Shown: in pieces, positions 1 to 7,900 of the stretch
How the letters are laid out: each line of letters begins with the position of its first letter
Numbering within the stretch: position 1 is the first letter of the stretch
From: Massilia sp.
GTDB taxonomy: Bacteria; Pseudomonadota; Gammaproteobacteria; Burkholderiales; Burkholderiaceae_D
Assembly (NCBI GenBank): GCA_003520365.1
Contig: DOUW01000059.1
Coordinates: forward strand, 440 to 21,748
DNA length: 21,309 nucleotides
Reading direction: 5' to 3'
The notes under the pieces: generated by a model
Told to the model about the DNA's origin: nothing
The model's database searches: none
What the model saw: only the letters and a program-made list of their open reading frames with translations
Position numbers and translations under genes: made by a program

Positions 1-219
1 CAGGGGCAAGGGCGCGCGGCCGTTCGCATGCAGGGTCTTGAGCATCAGCGCACAGACCAGGCGCGCATCGAGCCCGGTATCGCTGATGGACTTTGCCTGG
101 CGCGGCAGGATCGCCGCCACCTCGAGCTCGCCTGGCGGCGCCGGCGGCACGCGTCCGGCCATGTCGGCCGGCGCCGCGGCGCCGTACTCGGCCGAGCCAA
201 ACGACAGCGTTTCGATCAT
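1..219 (-). CDS. N-terminus of a probable AAA-type ATPase (partial)
   Basis: Seventy-three codons are visible before the gene leaves the window. The ATG at 217-219 has a good ribosome binding site (AGGAG, seven bases upstream), so the start is well supported. The visible protein begins MIETLSFGSAEYG. It has an Ala/Pro-rich stretch, then a segment reading SISDTGLDARLVCALMLKTL at about residues 44-63. That pattern (DTGL followed by a helix ending in LMLKTL) recalls the N-terminal region of AAA-family ATPases that I remember from Oxalobacteraceae, but the Walker motifs that would prove it lie outside the window. It lies about 100 bases downstream of the prepilin peptidase on the same strand and may belong to that operon. 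No signal peptide or membrane segment is visible. The gene call is firm and the product call is tentative. Confidence 0.55.
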   Translation of the reverse strand, partial: MIETLSFGSAEYGAAAPADMAGRVPPAPPGELEVAAILPRQAKSISDTGLDARLVCALMLKTLHANGRAPLPL

Positions 220-319
220 GGCATTTCTCCTCGCAGACAGTAAAATATTTCCTGAAGTCATTGAAACGATTCTAGCGACGCGCTCCCTGGCTACCCTTGA
301 GATGAAGCAAGCTGGTGGC

Positions 320-868
320 TCAGCCGTGGTAGCGCTGCCCCAGCAGCCAAAGGGTGCTGAGAGCGATCGCCAGCCCATACGGCATCGAACCCGCGCTCTT
401 CAGCCCTGCGCCGTCCGGCGCTGGACCGACACGCAGCAGCGCCTGCCATGGCAGCGGCAGGAGCGCCACCAGCAGCCGGTGCAGATTGGCCCAGGCCAGT
501 TGCCAGCGGCGCGTGGCAAGAATCATCAAAAGTGCCATCACGCCGCCGGCACACCAGGCCAGGACGCAGGCGTGGAGGGTTTGCGCGGGGCCGAGGAACA
601 GGCCCACCGTCGCCATCAGCTTGACGTCGCCGGCGGCCATGCCGCGCAACGCATACAGGGGGATGAACAGGCCGAAGCCGATGGCGGCGCCGGCCAGCGC
701 GCTGCCGGTTGCGCCGGTGGGAGTCGCGCTCGACAGGTGCAGGCCCAGCACGCCGCACCAGGCGGCGAGCAGCAGGAGATTCGGGATTTTTCTGATCGCC
801 AGGTCGGTAACTGCGGCGGCGACGACGAGAACAAGCAGCATCAGGTCAAGCCAGGTCTGAACGGGCAT
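320..868 (-). CDS. cpaA: Prepilin peptidase, A24 family (CpaA/TadV-like)
   Basis: This is a membrane aspartyl protease that would remove the leader from the Flp pilin encoded just upstream. The 182-residue protein is almost entirely hydrophobic, with about five to six membrane segments. It carries both A24 catalytic aspartates: D22 in VTDLAIRKIPN and D81 in GMAAGDVKLM. It lacks the N-terminal methylase domain of PilD, and its length is typical of the short CpaA/TadV type. I chose the ATG at 866-868 because GAGGAG sits seven bases upstream. A longer reading from a TTG at 881-883 would run through that ribosome binding site. It follows the Flp pilin gene on the same strand, with a strong terminator in between, so it is probably expressed at a lower level than the pilin. 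Confidence 0.85.
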   Translation of the reverse strand: MPVQTWLDLMLLVLVVAAAVTDLAIRKIPNLLLLAAWCGVLGLHLSSATPTGATGSALAGAAIGFGLFIPLYALRGMAAGDVKLMATVGLFLGPAQTLHACVLAWCAGGVMALLMILATRRWQLAWANLHRLLVALLPLPWQALLRVGPAPDGAGLKSAGSMPYGLAIALSTLWLLGQRYHG

Positions 869-881
869 GATTGCGCTCCTC

Positions 882-916
882 AAAAAAAAAGCCCTCCGGA
901 CCGAAGTCCGGAGGGC
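882..916 (-). terminator. Intrinsic terminator between flp and cpaA
   Basis: Read on the minus strand, GCCCTCCGGA and TCCGGAGGGC form a perfect 10-11 bp GC-rich stem (positions 891-916) closed by a four- to six-base loop. Nine consecutive T (882-890) follow. It lies 12 bases past the flp stop codon and just upstream of the cpaA ribosome binding site, so read-through would be needed for cpaA expression from the flp promoter. Confidence 0.9.
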
Positions 917-928
917 AAGACCAAGTGA

Positions 929-1117
929 TTACGGAGCCAGTGCAGCGACCAGCTTGTCTTTCACGTTGGTGAACGTCGCTTCGATCTGGTCACCCAGCAG
1001 ACCCGCCGCGGTTGCCATCGCGACACCAACCAGGGCAGCGATCAGGCCATACTCGATGGCAGTCACACCGTCTTCGTCAGCAACGAAAGCTTGGATAGCG
1101 GTAAAGATCGTTTTCAT
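929..1117 (-). CDS. flp: Flp family type IVb pilin
   Basis: This is the major subunit precursor of a Flp/Tad adhesive pilus, 62 residues long, which is typical of the family. A short basic leader ends at G17. The Flp motif GVTAIEYGLIAALVG follows, including the glutamate at +5 after the predicted cut (E22) and the adjacent Tyr. The hydrophobic helix then continues through VAMATAAGLLG to a short amphipathic tail. The prepilin peptidase encoded next on the same strand is the expected processing enzyme. The ATG at 1115-1117 is preferred to one 12 bases earlier because GGAG lies six bases before it. The strong terminator directly after the gene implies a short abundant transcript. The remaining Tad secretion genes are not in the window. 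Confidence 0.9.
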   Translation of the reverse strand: MKTIFTAIQAFVADEDGVTAIEYGLIAALVGVAMATAAGLLGDQIEATFTNVKDKLVAALAP

Positions 1118-1151
1118 GACAAACTCCATATGGTGGTTTATAAGAACAACC

Positions 1152-1208
1152 CTGAAACGGAGGTACTTCCCTGACTCGGCTGACTCTGCTTTGTCGTTTC
1201 CGTTTCAG
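1152..1208. repeat. 10-bp inverted repeat in the flp upstream region
   Basis: CTGAAACGGA at 1152-1161 is the exact reverse complement of TCCGTTTCAG at 1199-1208, with 37 bases between the arms. It lies 35-90 bases upstream of the flp start, where an operator or a folded 5' leader could act. Which of these it is cannot be told from sequence. Confidence 0.5.
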
Positions 1209-1236
1209 TGAGTTCATCATACGTTTTGATGCCGTA

Positions 1237-1252
1237 TGGCAAGTTGACTGCA
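1237..1252 (+). promoter_or_regulatory. Possible sigma-54-type promoter upstream of the GGDEF gene
   Basis: TGGCAAG (1237-1243), four bases, then CTGCA (1248-1252). The GG and GC dinucleotides are ten bases apart, as required for -24/-12 elements. There is one mismatch from TGGCACG and one from TTGCA. The start site would be near 1263, leaving a leader of about 210 bases before the ATG at 1476. Confidence 0.3.
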
Positions 1253-1354
1253 CGCAAGTTTTCCCATGGGAATTATTTACTTGCGGCAATTTTTGAGCGG
1301 TCGCAAACGTGGCACCCTGGCGCCACACAGCATGCCGAAAAGCCGACGGGATTA

Positions 1355-1383
1355 TTGCTGTAAATGCAAAAAGAGATTATGCT
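1355..1383 (+). promoter_or_regulatory. Possible sigma-70-type promoter for the GGDEF gene
   Basis: TTGCTG (1355-1360) and TATGCT (1378-1383) are separated by exactly 17 bases in an AT-rich patch, 93 bases before the ATG. The match is moderate, but the position and spacing are good. Confidence 0.35.
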
Positions 1384-1475
1384 GTTTCGCTTGCTCTTGG
1401 GAAATTTCGTCTTCGGTAAGCAAGCAGCAGCATGCCGTGGGCGACGAGTGGGTTGACTACATTTCAGAGAATGAC

Positions 1476-2516
1476 ATGGATTCCCTTCTGAAACACATGG
1501 TGGACATGACCGGCCACCGCGACCACGCGATGCTCGACATCTCGGTAATCGCGGCAGTGCAGGAACTGGCCGCCGCCGCGCAGACGCGGGTGTTGTCCAT
1601 CTCTACTTTCGGCGGCCAGCGCTACGTCAGGCCGCGCGCGAGCATCGAGGCCGGCGGTCGCGCCCAGGTCCATGAAGCGCTCGATGGCGCTACCCCAGGC
1701 TTGCCGTTGACAGCTTTCCCCGAACTGTCGGCCTGCCTGGCAGCGCGCGAGACCAGCGCCGAAGCCGTCGCTGTCGACGGCACGCGCACCTTGTGGCTGC
1801 CGATCTGGTTCGGCGACAAGGCCGATACCTGTCTCGAGATCGTCCGCGGCGCACCCTTCCCGGACCAGACCATCCACACGGTCGCCGGCATCGTCGGCGT
1901 CTACCGCAATTTCCAGAATTTGCTCGACTACAGCGAGCGCGATTCGCTTACCGGTCTCCTGAACCGCAAGACCTTCGAAGACCAGCTGGCGCGCATGCTC
2001 CAGTGTCCGCACGAGCAGGAGCCGCCGCTGCCGGGCCAGCCCGAGCGGCGCCGGCATCATGCGCAGGAAAAGCAATGGCTGGCGGTGGTCGACGTCGACC
2101 ATTTCAAGCTGGTGAACGATACCTTCGGCCACCTGTACGGCGACGAGGTGCTGATCCTGATCGCGAACCAGCTGCAGGCCTCGTTCCGGGCTCAGGACCG
2201 GGTGTTCCGCTTCGGCGGCGAGGAATTCGTGGTGCTGCTGCGTTCGACCACGCTGGAGAACGCGCGCCGCATCATCGACCGCTTCCGCGCGAACGTGGAA
2301 GCGTATGACTTCCCGCAGGTGGGACGGGTGACGGTGAGCGTCGGTTTCGTCAGCATCAGCCCCTACGATTCGCCGGTGGTCACGCTCGGTCATGCCGACC
2401 AGGCGCTCTACTATGCCAAGACCCACGGCCGCAACCAGGCCTGCCACTACGACGAGCTGATCGAGCGCGGCCTGCTCCAGGCCGTCGCCTCCAACGACAC
2501 CGCCGAGTTTTTCTAA
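1476..2516 (+). CDS. Diguanylate cyclase (GGDEF domain)
   Basis: This enzyme would make the second messenger cyclic di-GMP from two GTP. The protein is 346 residues. About 170 N-terminal residues resemble a small GAF-like sensory region (AVQELAAAAQ...), without membrane segments, so it is cytoplasmic. The GGDEF domain starts at DSLTGLLNRKTFEDQL and includes DVDHFKLVNDTFGH. The active-site signature is GGEEF at residues 247-251, an active variant. An allosteric inhibitory I-site, RAQD (238-241), lies exactly five residues before it. I chose the ATG at 1476 because the codons before it look non-coding; its ribosome binding site (AGAG) is weak, so the start is less certain than the function. Its 3' end overlaps the end of the convergent HD-GYP gene. 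Confidence 0.9.
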   Translation: MDSLLKHMVDMTGHRDHAMLDISVIAAVQELAAAAQTRVLSISTFGGQRYVRPRASIEAGGRAQVHEALDGATPGLPLTAFPELSACLAARETSAEAVAVDGTRTLWLPIWFGDKADTCLEIVRGAPFPDQTIHTVAGIVGVYRNFQNLLDYSERDSLTGLLNRKTFEDQLARMLQCPHEQEPPLPGQPERRRHHAQEKQWLAVVDVDHFKLVNDTFGHLYGDEVLILIANQLQASFRAQDRVFRFGGEEFVVLLRSTTLENARRIIDRFRANVEAYDFPQVGRVTVSVGFVSISPYDSPVVTLGHADQALYYAKTHGRNQACHYDELIERGLLQAVASNDTAEFF

Positions 2517-3733
2517 GCGACTAACAAGAAACGGTTCGGGTCGACGCGCCACTTCTCGGGCGACTCGTGGCGCACGATCTTGTCGCCGCCGCCGAAGCCC
2601 AGTGCGCGCGACAGGTCGAGCAGCTCGGGACGGATGTAGGTCTGGCTGCGGGTATTGAAGAACACGTTGACCTTGGGCGTCAGCAGGTTCGATTCGTGCG
2701 GCTCGACCACCACGCCCAGGCGGCCCGATTCCAGCATCACCATGGTGCCGACCGGGTAGATGCCGACACAGCGCATGAATTCCTGGGTCAGCGTGGGGCT
2801 GAAGTGGAACTTGCTCCACTCGTAGATCTTGCGCAGCGCGTCGGCCGCCGGCATGCCCTTGTGGTAGCAGCGGTCCGAGGTGATGGCGTCGTAGACGTCG
2901 ACAATGGCCGCCATCTGCGCCAGCTCGCTGATCTGGCCCTCGGCCTGCCGGTCCGGATAACCGCTGCCGTCGCGCCGCTCGTGGTGGTGCAGCGTGATGT
3001 CGAGCGGGATCTGGCCGATTTCCGGGGTCTGGCGCAGGATGTCGTAACCGTCGCGCGGATGCTTCTTGATGATCGCGAATTCCTCGTCGGTGAGGCGTCC
3101 AGCCTTGTTCAGGATGTGGTCCGGCACCAGCGCCTTGCCGGTGTCGTGCAGCAGGCCGCCGATGCCGGCCTGGTAGATCGTCTCGTCGTCCATGCCGCGC
3201 GAGCGGCAGAACGCCACCAGCAGCGTGCACACGCTCACCGAATGGAGGAAGGTGTAGTCGTCCTTGGTCTTGATACGCAACAGCCCCAGCAGCGCGCCGG
3301 AATTGCGCAGGATCGATTCGGTGATGCTCTGCACCACCGGCGATACATTGTCGAGCTCGACCGCCTTGCCAAGGCGCGCATCCTGCATCACCGTGCGCAC
3401 CAGGCCGACGGCCTGGCGCCGGATGTTCACCGCGCGCTGCATCTCGTCGGCGAGCGTGGTGCGCGCCGGCTTGACCGGCCTGGCCGCGATTTCCGCGACC
3501 TCCTTCTCGGTCTGGGCCTGGGTTTCGGCCAGGGTCGGGGCCTCGGCCACGTCCAGTCCCCGCGAACAGTCGATGATGACGCCGCGGATGCCGGCCTGGA
3601 CGATCTTGCGGATCTCATCCTCGCTGGTCAGCACGAACCTGGCGCGAACGAAGGGATGTTCCATCCAGCCGCAGTCCAGATCATGGATGGCCATGCCAAC
3701 GCGCAGCTGGGACGAATCGATTTTCTTGAGCAT
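2513..3733 (-). CDS. HD-GYP domain cyclic di-GMP phosphodiesterase with DUF3391 N-terminus
   Basis: This is a 406-residue cytoplasmic protein that would hydrolyse cyclic di-GMP, the opposite activity to its convergent neighbour. The N-terminal part (KKIDSSQLRVGMAIHDLDC...) matches the DUF3391 domain commonly found before HD-GYP domains. A predicted helical linker follows at about residues 65-125. The catalytic domain has the HD pair at 196-197 (GLLHDTGK), KKHPRDGYDIL, the HHHER metal-site motif and DGSGYP with GYP at 258-260, so every signature residue is present. The start is taken as MLKKIDSS. The ribosome binding site there is weak, and an in-frame GTG 33 bases earlier cannot be excluded. 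It is divergent from the LysR gene. Confidence 0.9.
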   Translation of the reverse strand: MLKKIDSSQLRVGMAIHDLDCGWMEHPFVRARFVLTSEDEIRKIVQAGIRGVIIDCSRGLDVAEAPTLAETQAQTEKEVAEIAARPVKPARTTLADEMQRAVNIRRQAVGLVRTVMQDARLGKAVELDNVSPVVQSITESILRNSGALLGLLRIKTKDDYTFLHSVSVCTLLVAFCRSRGMDDETIYQAGIGGLLHDTGKALVPDHILNKAGRLTDEEFAIIKKHPRDGYDILRQTPEIGQIPLDITLHHHERRDGSGYPDRQAEGQISELAQMAAIVDVYDAITSDRCYHKGMPAADALRKIYEWSKFHFSPTLTQEFMRCVGIYPVGTMVMLESGRLGVVVEPHESNLLTPKVNVFFNTRSQTYIRPELLDLSRALGFGGGDKIVRHESPEKWRVDPNRFLLVA

Positions 3734-3855
3734 GCTACGGCCTGACGATGTGTTAATCTCCGCCACCGTGACGGACCCTGCAGTATACCAATCTACTTTC
3801 CCTGCATAAACTTTCTGTCCATAAATTGTTGCAACCAGGCACAAAATAATTCCTT

Positions 3856-4788
3856 ATGGAACTTCGACAGCTCCGCTATTTCGTGGCCATCGTCGATCAC
3901 GGCTCGCTCTCGCGCGCCGCGCTGGTGCTGCACGTGGCGCAGCCGGCGCTCACGCAACAGCTGCGCCAGCTGGAGGAAGAACTCGGCGCCCAGTTGCTGC
4001 ACCGTTCCGCGCACGGGGTGCTCAGCACGGACGCAGGCAAGATTTTCTACGAGCACGCACAGGCCATCCTGAAACAGGTGGCCGATGCCCGTTCGGCCGT
4101 CACGCAATCGACCACGCGTCCCTCGGGCAGCGTCACGCTCGGCCTGCCGCACAGTATCTCGGGCGCCCTGGCCCTGCCCTTGCTCACTGCCGCGCGCGCC
4201 ACCTATCCCGAAATCACGCTGCAGCTGACCGAGGAAATCTCGGGCAACCTGAACGAACAGCTGAAGTCCGGCCGCCTGAACCTGGCCGTCCTGTTCGACG
4301 ACGGCCAACTGACCGGTTTCGAGACCACGCCGCTGGTCGAGGAAGACCTGATGTACATTTGCCGCGCCGGCTCGGGCTGGGTGCCGCCCGGTCAGGCCAT
4401 CAGCCTGGGCGCCGCGCTGGCGAGCACGCTGATCCTGCCGGCCCAGCAGCACGGCGTGCGCCCGCTGATCGAACAGGCCGCCGGCAGTGCGGGACTGGCG
4501 CTGGCCAACATCATCGAGATCAATTCGATCGCCATCCTGAAATCCGCCCTGCTGGCCGACATGGGCGCCACCCTGCTGCCGCTGGCCCCGCTGCGCGCCG
4601 AGATCGACAGCGGCGCCCTGATCGCCACGCCGGTGCACAGCCCGGCAATCCGGCGCAAGGTGACCCTTTGCGCCTCGCGCAACATCCCGCTGACGAACGC
4701 GGCTTCCGCCATCAGCCGCTTGGTGCGTGAAGTCACCGAAATGCTGTGCACGAATGGGCAATGGCCCGGTGCTCAGCTTCTTGAATAA
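3856..4788 (+). CDS. LysR-family transcriptional regulator
   Basis: This 310-residue protein has the standard LysR plan. A winged helix-turn-helix at residues 1-60 (MELRQLRYFVAIVDHGSLSRAA... AQPALTQQLRQLEEELGAQL) is followed by a periplasmic-binding-protein-like effector domain from about residue 90 (GSVTLGLPHSISGAL). The text AVLFDDGQLTGFETTPLVEEDLMYI is close to the Nac-like group of LysR proteins, but the effector cannot be named. It is divergently placed from the HD-GYP gene (122 bases between) and lies 206 bases upstream of the indolepyruvate oxidoreductase on the same strand. Either could be its target. No clear ribosome binding site precedes the ATG. Confidence 0.9.
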   Translation: MELRQLRYFVAIVDHGSLSRAALVLHVAQPALTQQLRQLEEELGAQLLHRSAHGVLSTDAGKIFYEHAQAILKQVADARSAVTQSTTRPSGSVTLGLPHSISGALALPLLTAARATYPEITLQLTEEISGNLNEQLKSGRLNLAVLFDDGQLTGFETTPLVEEDLMYICRAGSGWVPPGQAISLGAALASTLILPAQQHGVRPLIEQAAGSAGLALANIIEINSIAILKSALLADMGATLLPLAPLRAEIDSGALIATPVHSPAIRRKVTLCASRNIPLTNAASAISRLVREVTEMLCTNGQWPGAQLLE

Positions 4789-4872
4789 CTGCTATCAGTT
4801 TTTCTTATACCCCTATCCCGATTTCGTATTTCCCCTCCCGCCGGTAAGGCCATACACTCCACGCCGACCGAT

Positions 4873-4888
4873 GAACCGCTGGCGGTTC
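4873..4888. repeat. Short perfect hairpin in the leader of the indolepyruvate oxidoreductase gene
   Basis: GAACCGC and GCGGTTC (7 bp) are separated by only two bases, about 107 bases before the start codon. It could be an operator half-site pair or an RNA hairpin. No T tract follows, so it is not a terminator. Confidence 0.35.
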
Positions 4889-4994
4889 GTCTGCACCATG
4901 CGTCGCCGACCGCGACACCTGCCCGCCGCGCCCAGCACCTACCCGGTGCGCCAGCCCAGCGGGACAACACCAACTACAAAGCTTGGAGACTCAC

Positions 4995-7900
4995 ATGCCC
5001 GATACCGTCGCGCCACGCGAGCCCGCGCAGGATTACACCTCGCGCCTGAACAACGCAGCTTTAACTGCGGTCACCCTCGACGACAAATACACCGCCAAGA
5101 CCGGCAACATCTTCCTGTCCGGCATCCAGGCCCTGGTACGCCTGCCGATGATGCAGCGCGAGCGCGACGCCGCCGCCGGCCTGGACACGGCCGGCTTCGT
5201 CTCGGGCTACCGCGGCTCGCCGCTGGGCGGTCTCGACGAGACCCTGTGGAAGGCGAAGAAGCACCTGGAAGCGAACCACGTGCAGTTCGTGCCGGGCGTG
5301 AACGAGGACCTGGCCGCGACCGCCGTCTGGGGCACGCAGACGGTCGACCTGATCGGCCCAGCCAAGTACGACGGCGTGTTCGCCATGTGGTACGGCAAGG
5401 GCCCGGGCGTGGACCGCTGCGGCGACGTCTTCAAGCACATGAACCATGCCGGGACGAGCAAGAACGGCGGCGTGCTGCTGGTGGCCGGCGACGACCACGG
5501 CGCCTATTCCTCGACCCTGCCGCACCAGTCCGACCACATCTTCTCGGCCTGCATGATCCCGGTGCTCTATCCCTGCAACGTGCAGGAATACCTGGATCTC
5601 GGCGTGCACGGCTGGGCCATGTCGCGCTTCTCGGGCTGCGCCGTCGCTTTCAAGGCGCTGGCCGACACGGTCGAGTCGAGCGCCTCGGTCGACGCCAACC
5701 CGCACCGCGTGCAAGTGAAACTGCCGCAGGACTTCGTGATGCCCGAAGGTGGCTTGAATACGAAGCTGTCGTCGGTGCCGCTGGGCCAGCAGGCGCGCGC
5801 CCAGGAAGCGCTGATGCAGGACTATAAAATCTACGCGGCCCTGGCCTACGCCCGCGAAAACAAGCTGAACCACACCACGATCGACAGCCCGAACGCCAAG
5901 CTCGGCATCATCGCCTCGGGCAAGTCCTACCTCGACGTGCTGGAAGCGCTGGAAGAACTGGGCATCGACGAAACCATGGCGGCGAAAGTCGGCCTGCGCC
6001 TGTTCAAGGTCGCGATGATCTGGCCGCTGGAGCCGGAAGGCGTGCGCGAATTCGCCCAGGGCCTGGAAGAGATCCTGGTGGTCGAAGAAAAGCGGCAAGT
6101 CGTCGAGTACCAGCTCAAGGAGCAGCTCTACAACTGGCGCGACGACGTGCGCCCCCACATCATCGGCAAGTTCGACGACAAGGGCGAATGGGTCGCCCCG
6201 CGCGGCGACTGGCTGCTGCCGCCGAAAGCCGACTTCTCGGTGGCGCAGGTGGCGCGCGTGATCGCCGGGCGCATCGCGCGCCTGGTCGAAGACGGCGCCA
6301 CCCGCGACCTGATCAAGGCACGCCTGGCCTTCCTGGATGCGAAAGACGCGGTGCTGCAAAAGGCGATCACCACGCCGTTCCGCCCGGCCTTCTACTGCTC
6401 CGGCTGCCCGCACAACACCTCGACCAAGGTACCGGACGGTTCCTTCGCGCTGGCCGGCATCGGCTGCCACGTGATGGCGACCTCGATCTACCCGGAGATG
6501 AACAAGCTGACCACCCACATGGGCGGCGAAGGCGCACCCTGGATCGGCCAGGCCGCGTTCTCGAAAGTGCCGCACGTGTTCCAGAACCTGGGCGACGGCA
6601 CCTACTTCCACTCGGGCTACCTGGCCGTGCGCGCCGCCGTTTCGGCCAAGGTGAACATCACCTACAAGATTCTCTACAACGACGCGGTCGCGATGACCGG
6701 CGGCCAGCCGGTCGACGGCATCACCTCGGTGCCGCACATCGCCCAGCAAATGGCGGCCGAAGGCGTGAAACGCATCGCGCTGGTGACCGAAGACCTGTCG
6801 CGCTACGAAGACCGCAGCGCCCTGCCGGCGATCGTCACCCTGCACGACCGCAAGGAGATGGATGCCATCCAGCGCGAGCTGCGCGAACTGCCGGGCGTGT
6901 CGGTCATCATCTACGACCAGACCTGCGCCGCCGAGAAGCGCCGCCGCAGGAAAAAAGGCGAGTTCCCCGATTTGCCGAAGCGCATGGTCATCAACGAAGC
7001 CGTCTGCGAAGGCTGCGGCGACTGCGGCGTGCAGTCGAACTGCGTCTCGATCCTGCCGAAGGAAACCGAATTCGGCCGCAAGCGCCAGATCGACCAGTCT
7101 TCCTGCAACAAGGATTATTCGTGCGCCAAGGGCTTCTGCCCGAGCTTCGTCACCGTCGAAGGCGGCACGCTCAAGAAGAGCAAGGCCGGCGTCAGCAAGA
7201 GCGATGACGATGGCTGGGGCGCGCTGCCGGAACCGGTGCTGCCGTCCGTCGAACACCCGTACAACATCCTCATCAACGGCATCGGCGGCACCGGCGTGAT
7301 CACCGTCGGCGCGCTGATGGGCATGGCCGCCCACCTCGAAGGCAAGGGCGCCTCGGTGCTGGACATGACCGGCATGAGCCAGAAGAACGGCTCCGTCACC
7401 TCGCACGTGAAGATCGCGATGTCGCCGCAGCGCCTGCGCGCCCAGCGCATCGCCACCGGCGAAGCCGACCTGATCCTCGGCTGCGACATGCTGACCACCG
7501 GCGCCGCCGACGCGGTGTCGAAAATGCGTCCGGGCCGCACCCTGGCCATCGTCAACCTGCACGAGCAGCCCACCGGCACGTTTGCCCAGAACGCCGACTG
7601 GCAGTTCCCGGCAGAAGACGTGCGCGGCCTGATCGTGGAAGCCGTGGGCGGCCTTGACGGCGCCGACTTCATCGACGCGACCAAACTGGCCACCGCGCTG
7701 ATGGGCGACTCGATCGCGACCAACCTGTTCCTGATGGGCTACGCCTGGCAGAAGGGTCGTATTCCGCTGACCGAAGCCGCCCTGCTGCGCGCCATCGAAC
7801 TCAATGGCGTGGCGGTCGCGTCGAACAAGAAGAGCTTCCTGTGGGGCCGCCGCGCCGCGGTCGACTTCAAACGCGTCGAGAAGACCGCGACGCCGACCCA

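Larger units (their letters stand above)
1118..1475. other. Intergenic region between flp and the GGDEF gene
   Basis: This is 358 bases without a convincing gene. An open frame continues upstream of the GGDEF start from 1266, but its codons are AT-rich, it is full of Cys/Lys/Arg codons and it does not look coding. The region must contain the divergent promoters for flp (minus) and the GGDEF gene (plus). It holds a 10-bp inverted repeat (1152-1208), a near-perfect direct repeat CTGACTCGG/CTGACTCTG inside its loop, a 6-bp inverted repeat CATACG/CGTATG (1218-1238), and two candidate plus-strand promoters listed separately. Confidence 0.6.

Noticed and set aside
38..928. 296-codon plus-strand open frame opposite the prepilin peptidase
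   Set aside because: It runs through the flp-cpaA terminator and opposite two well-started genes; composition is shadow-like.
1266..1475. 70-codon N-terminal extension of the GGDEF protein
   Set aside because: AT-rich, Cys/Lys/Arg-rich non-coding-like codons, and no ribosome binding site at 1266; treated as leader sequence.
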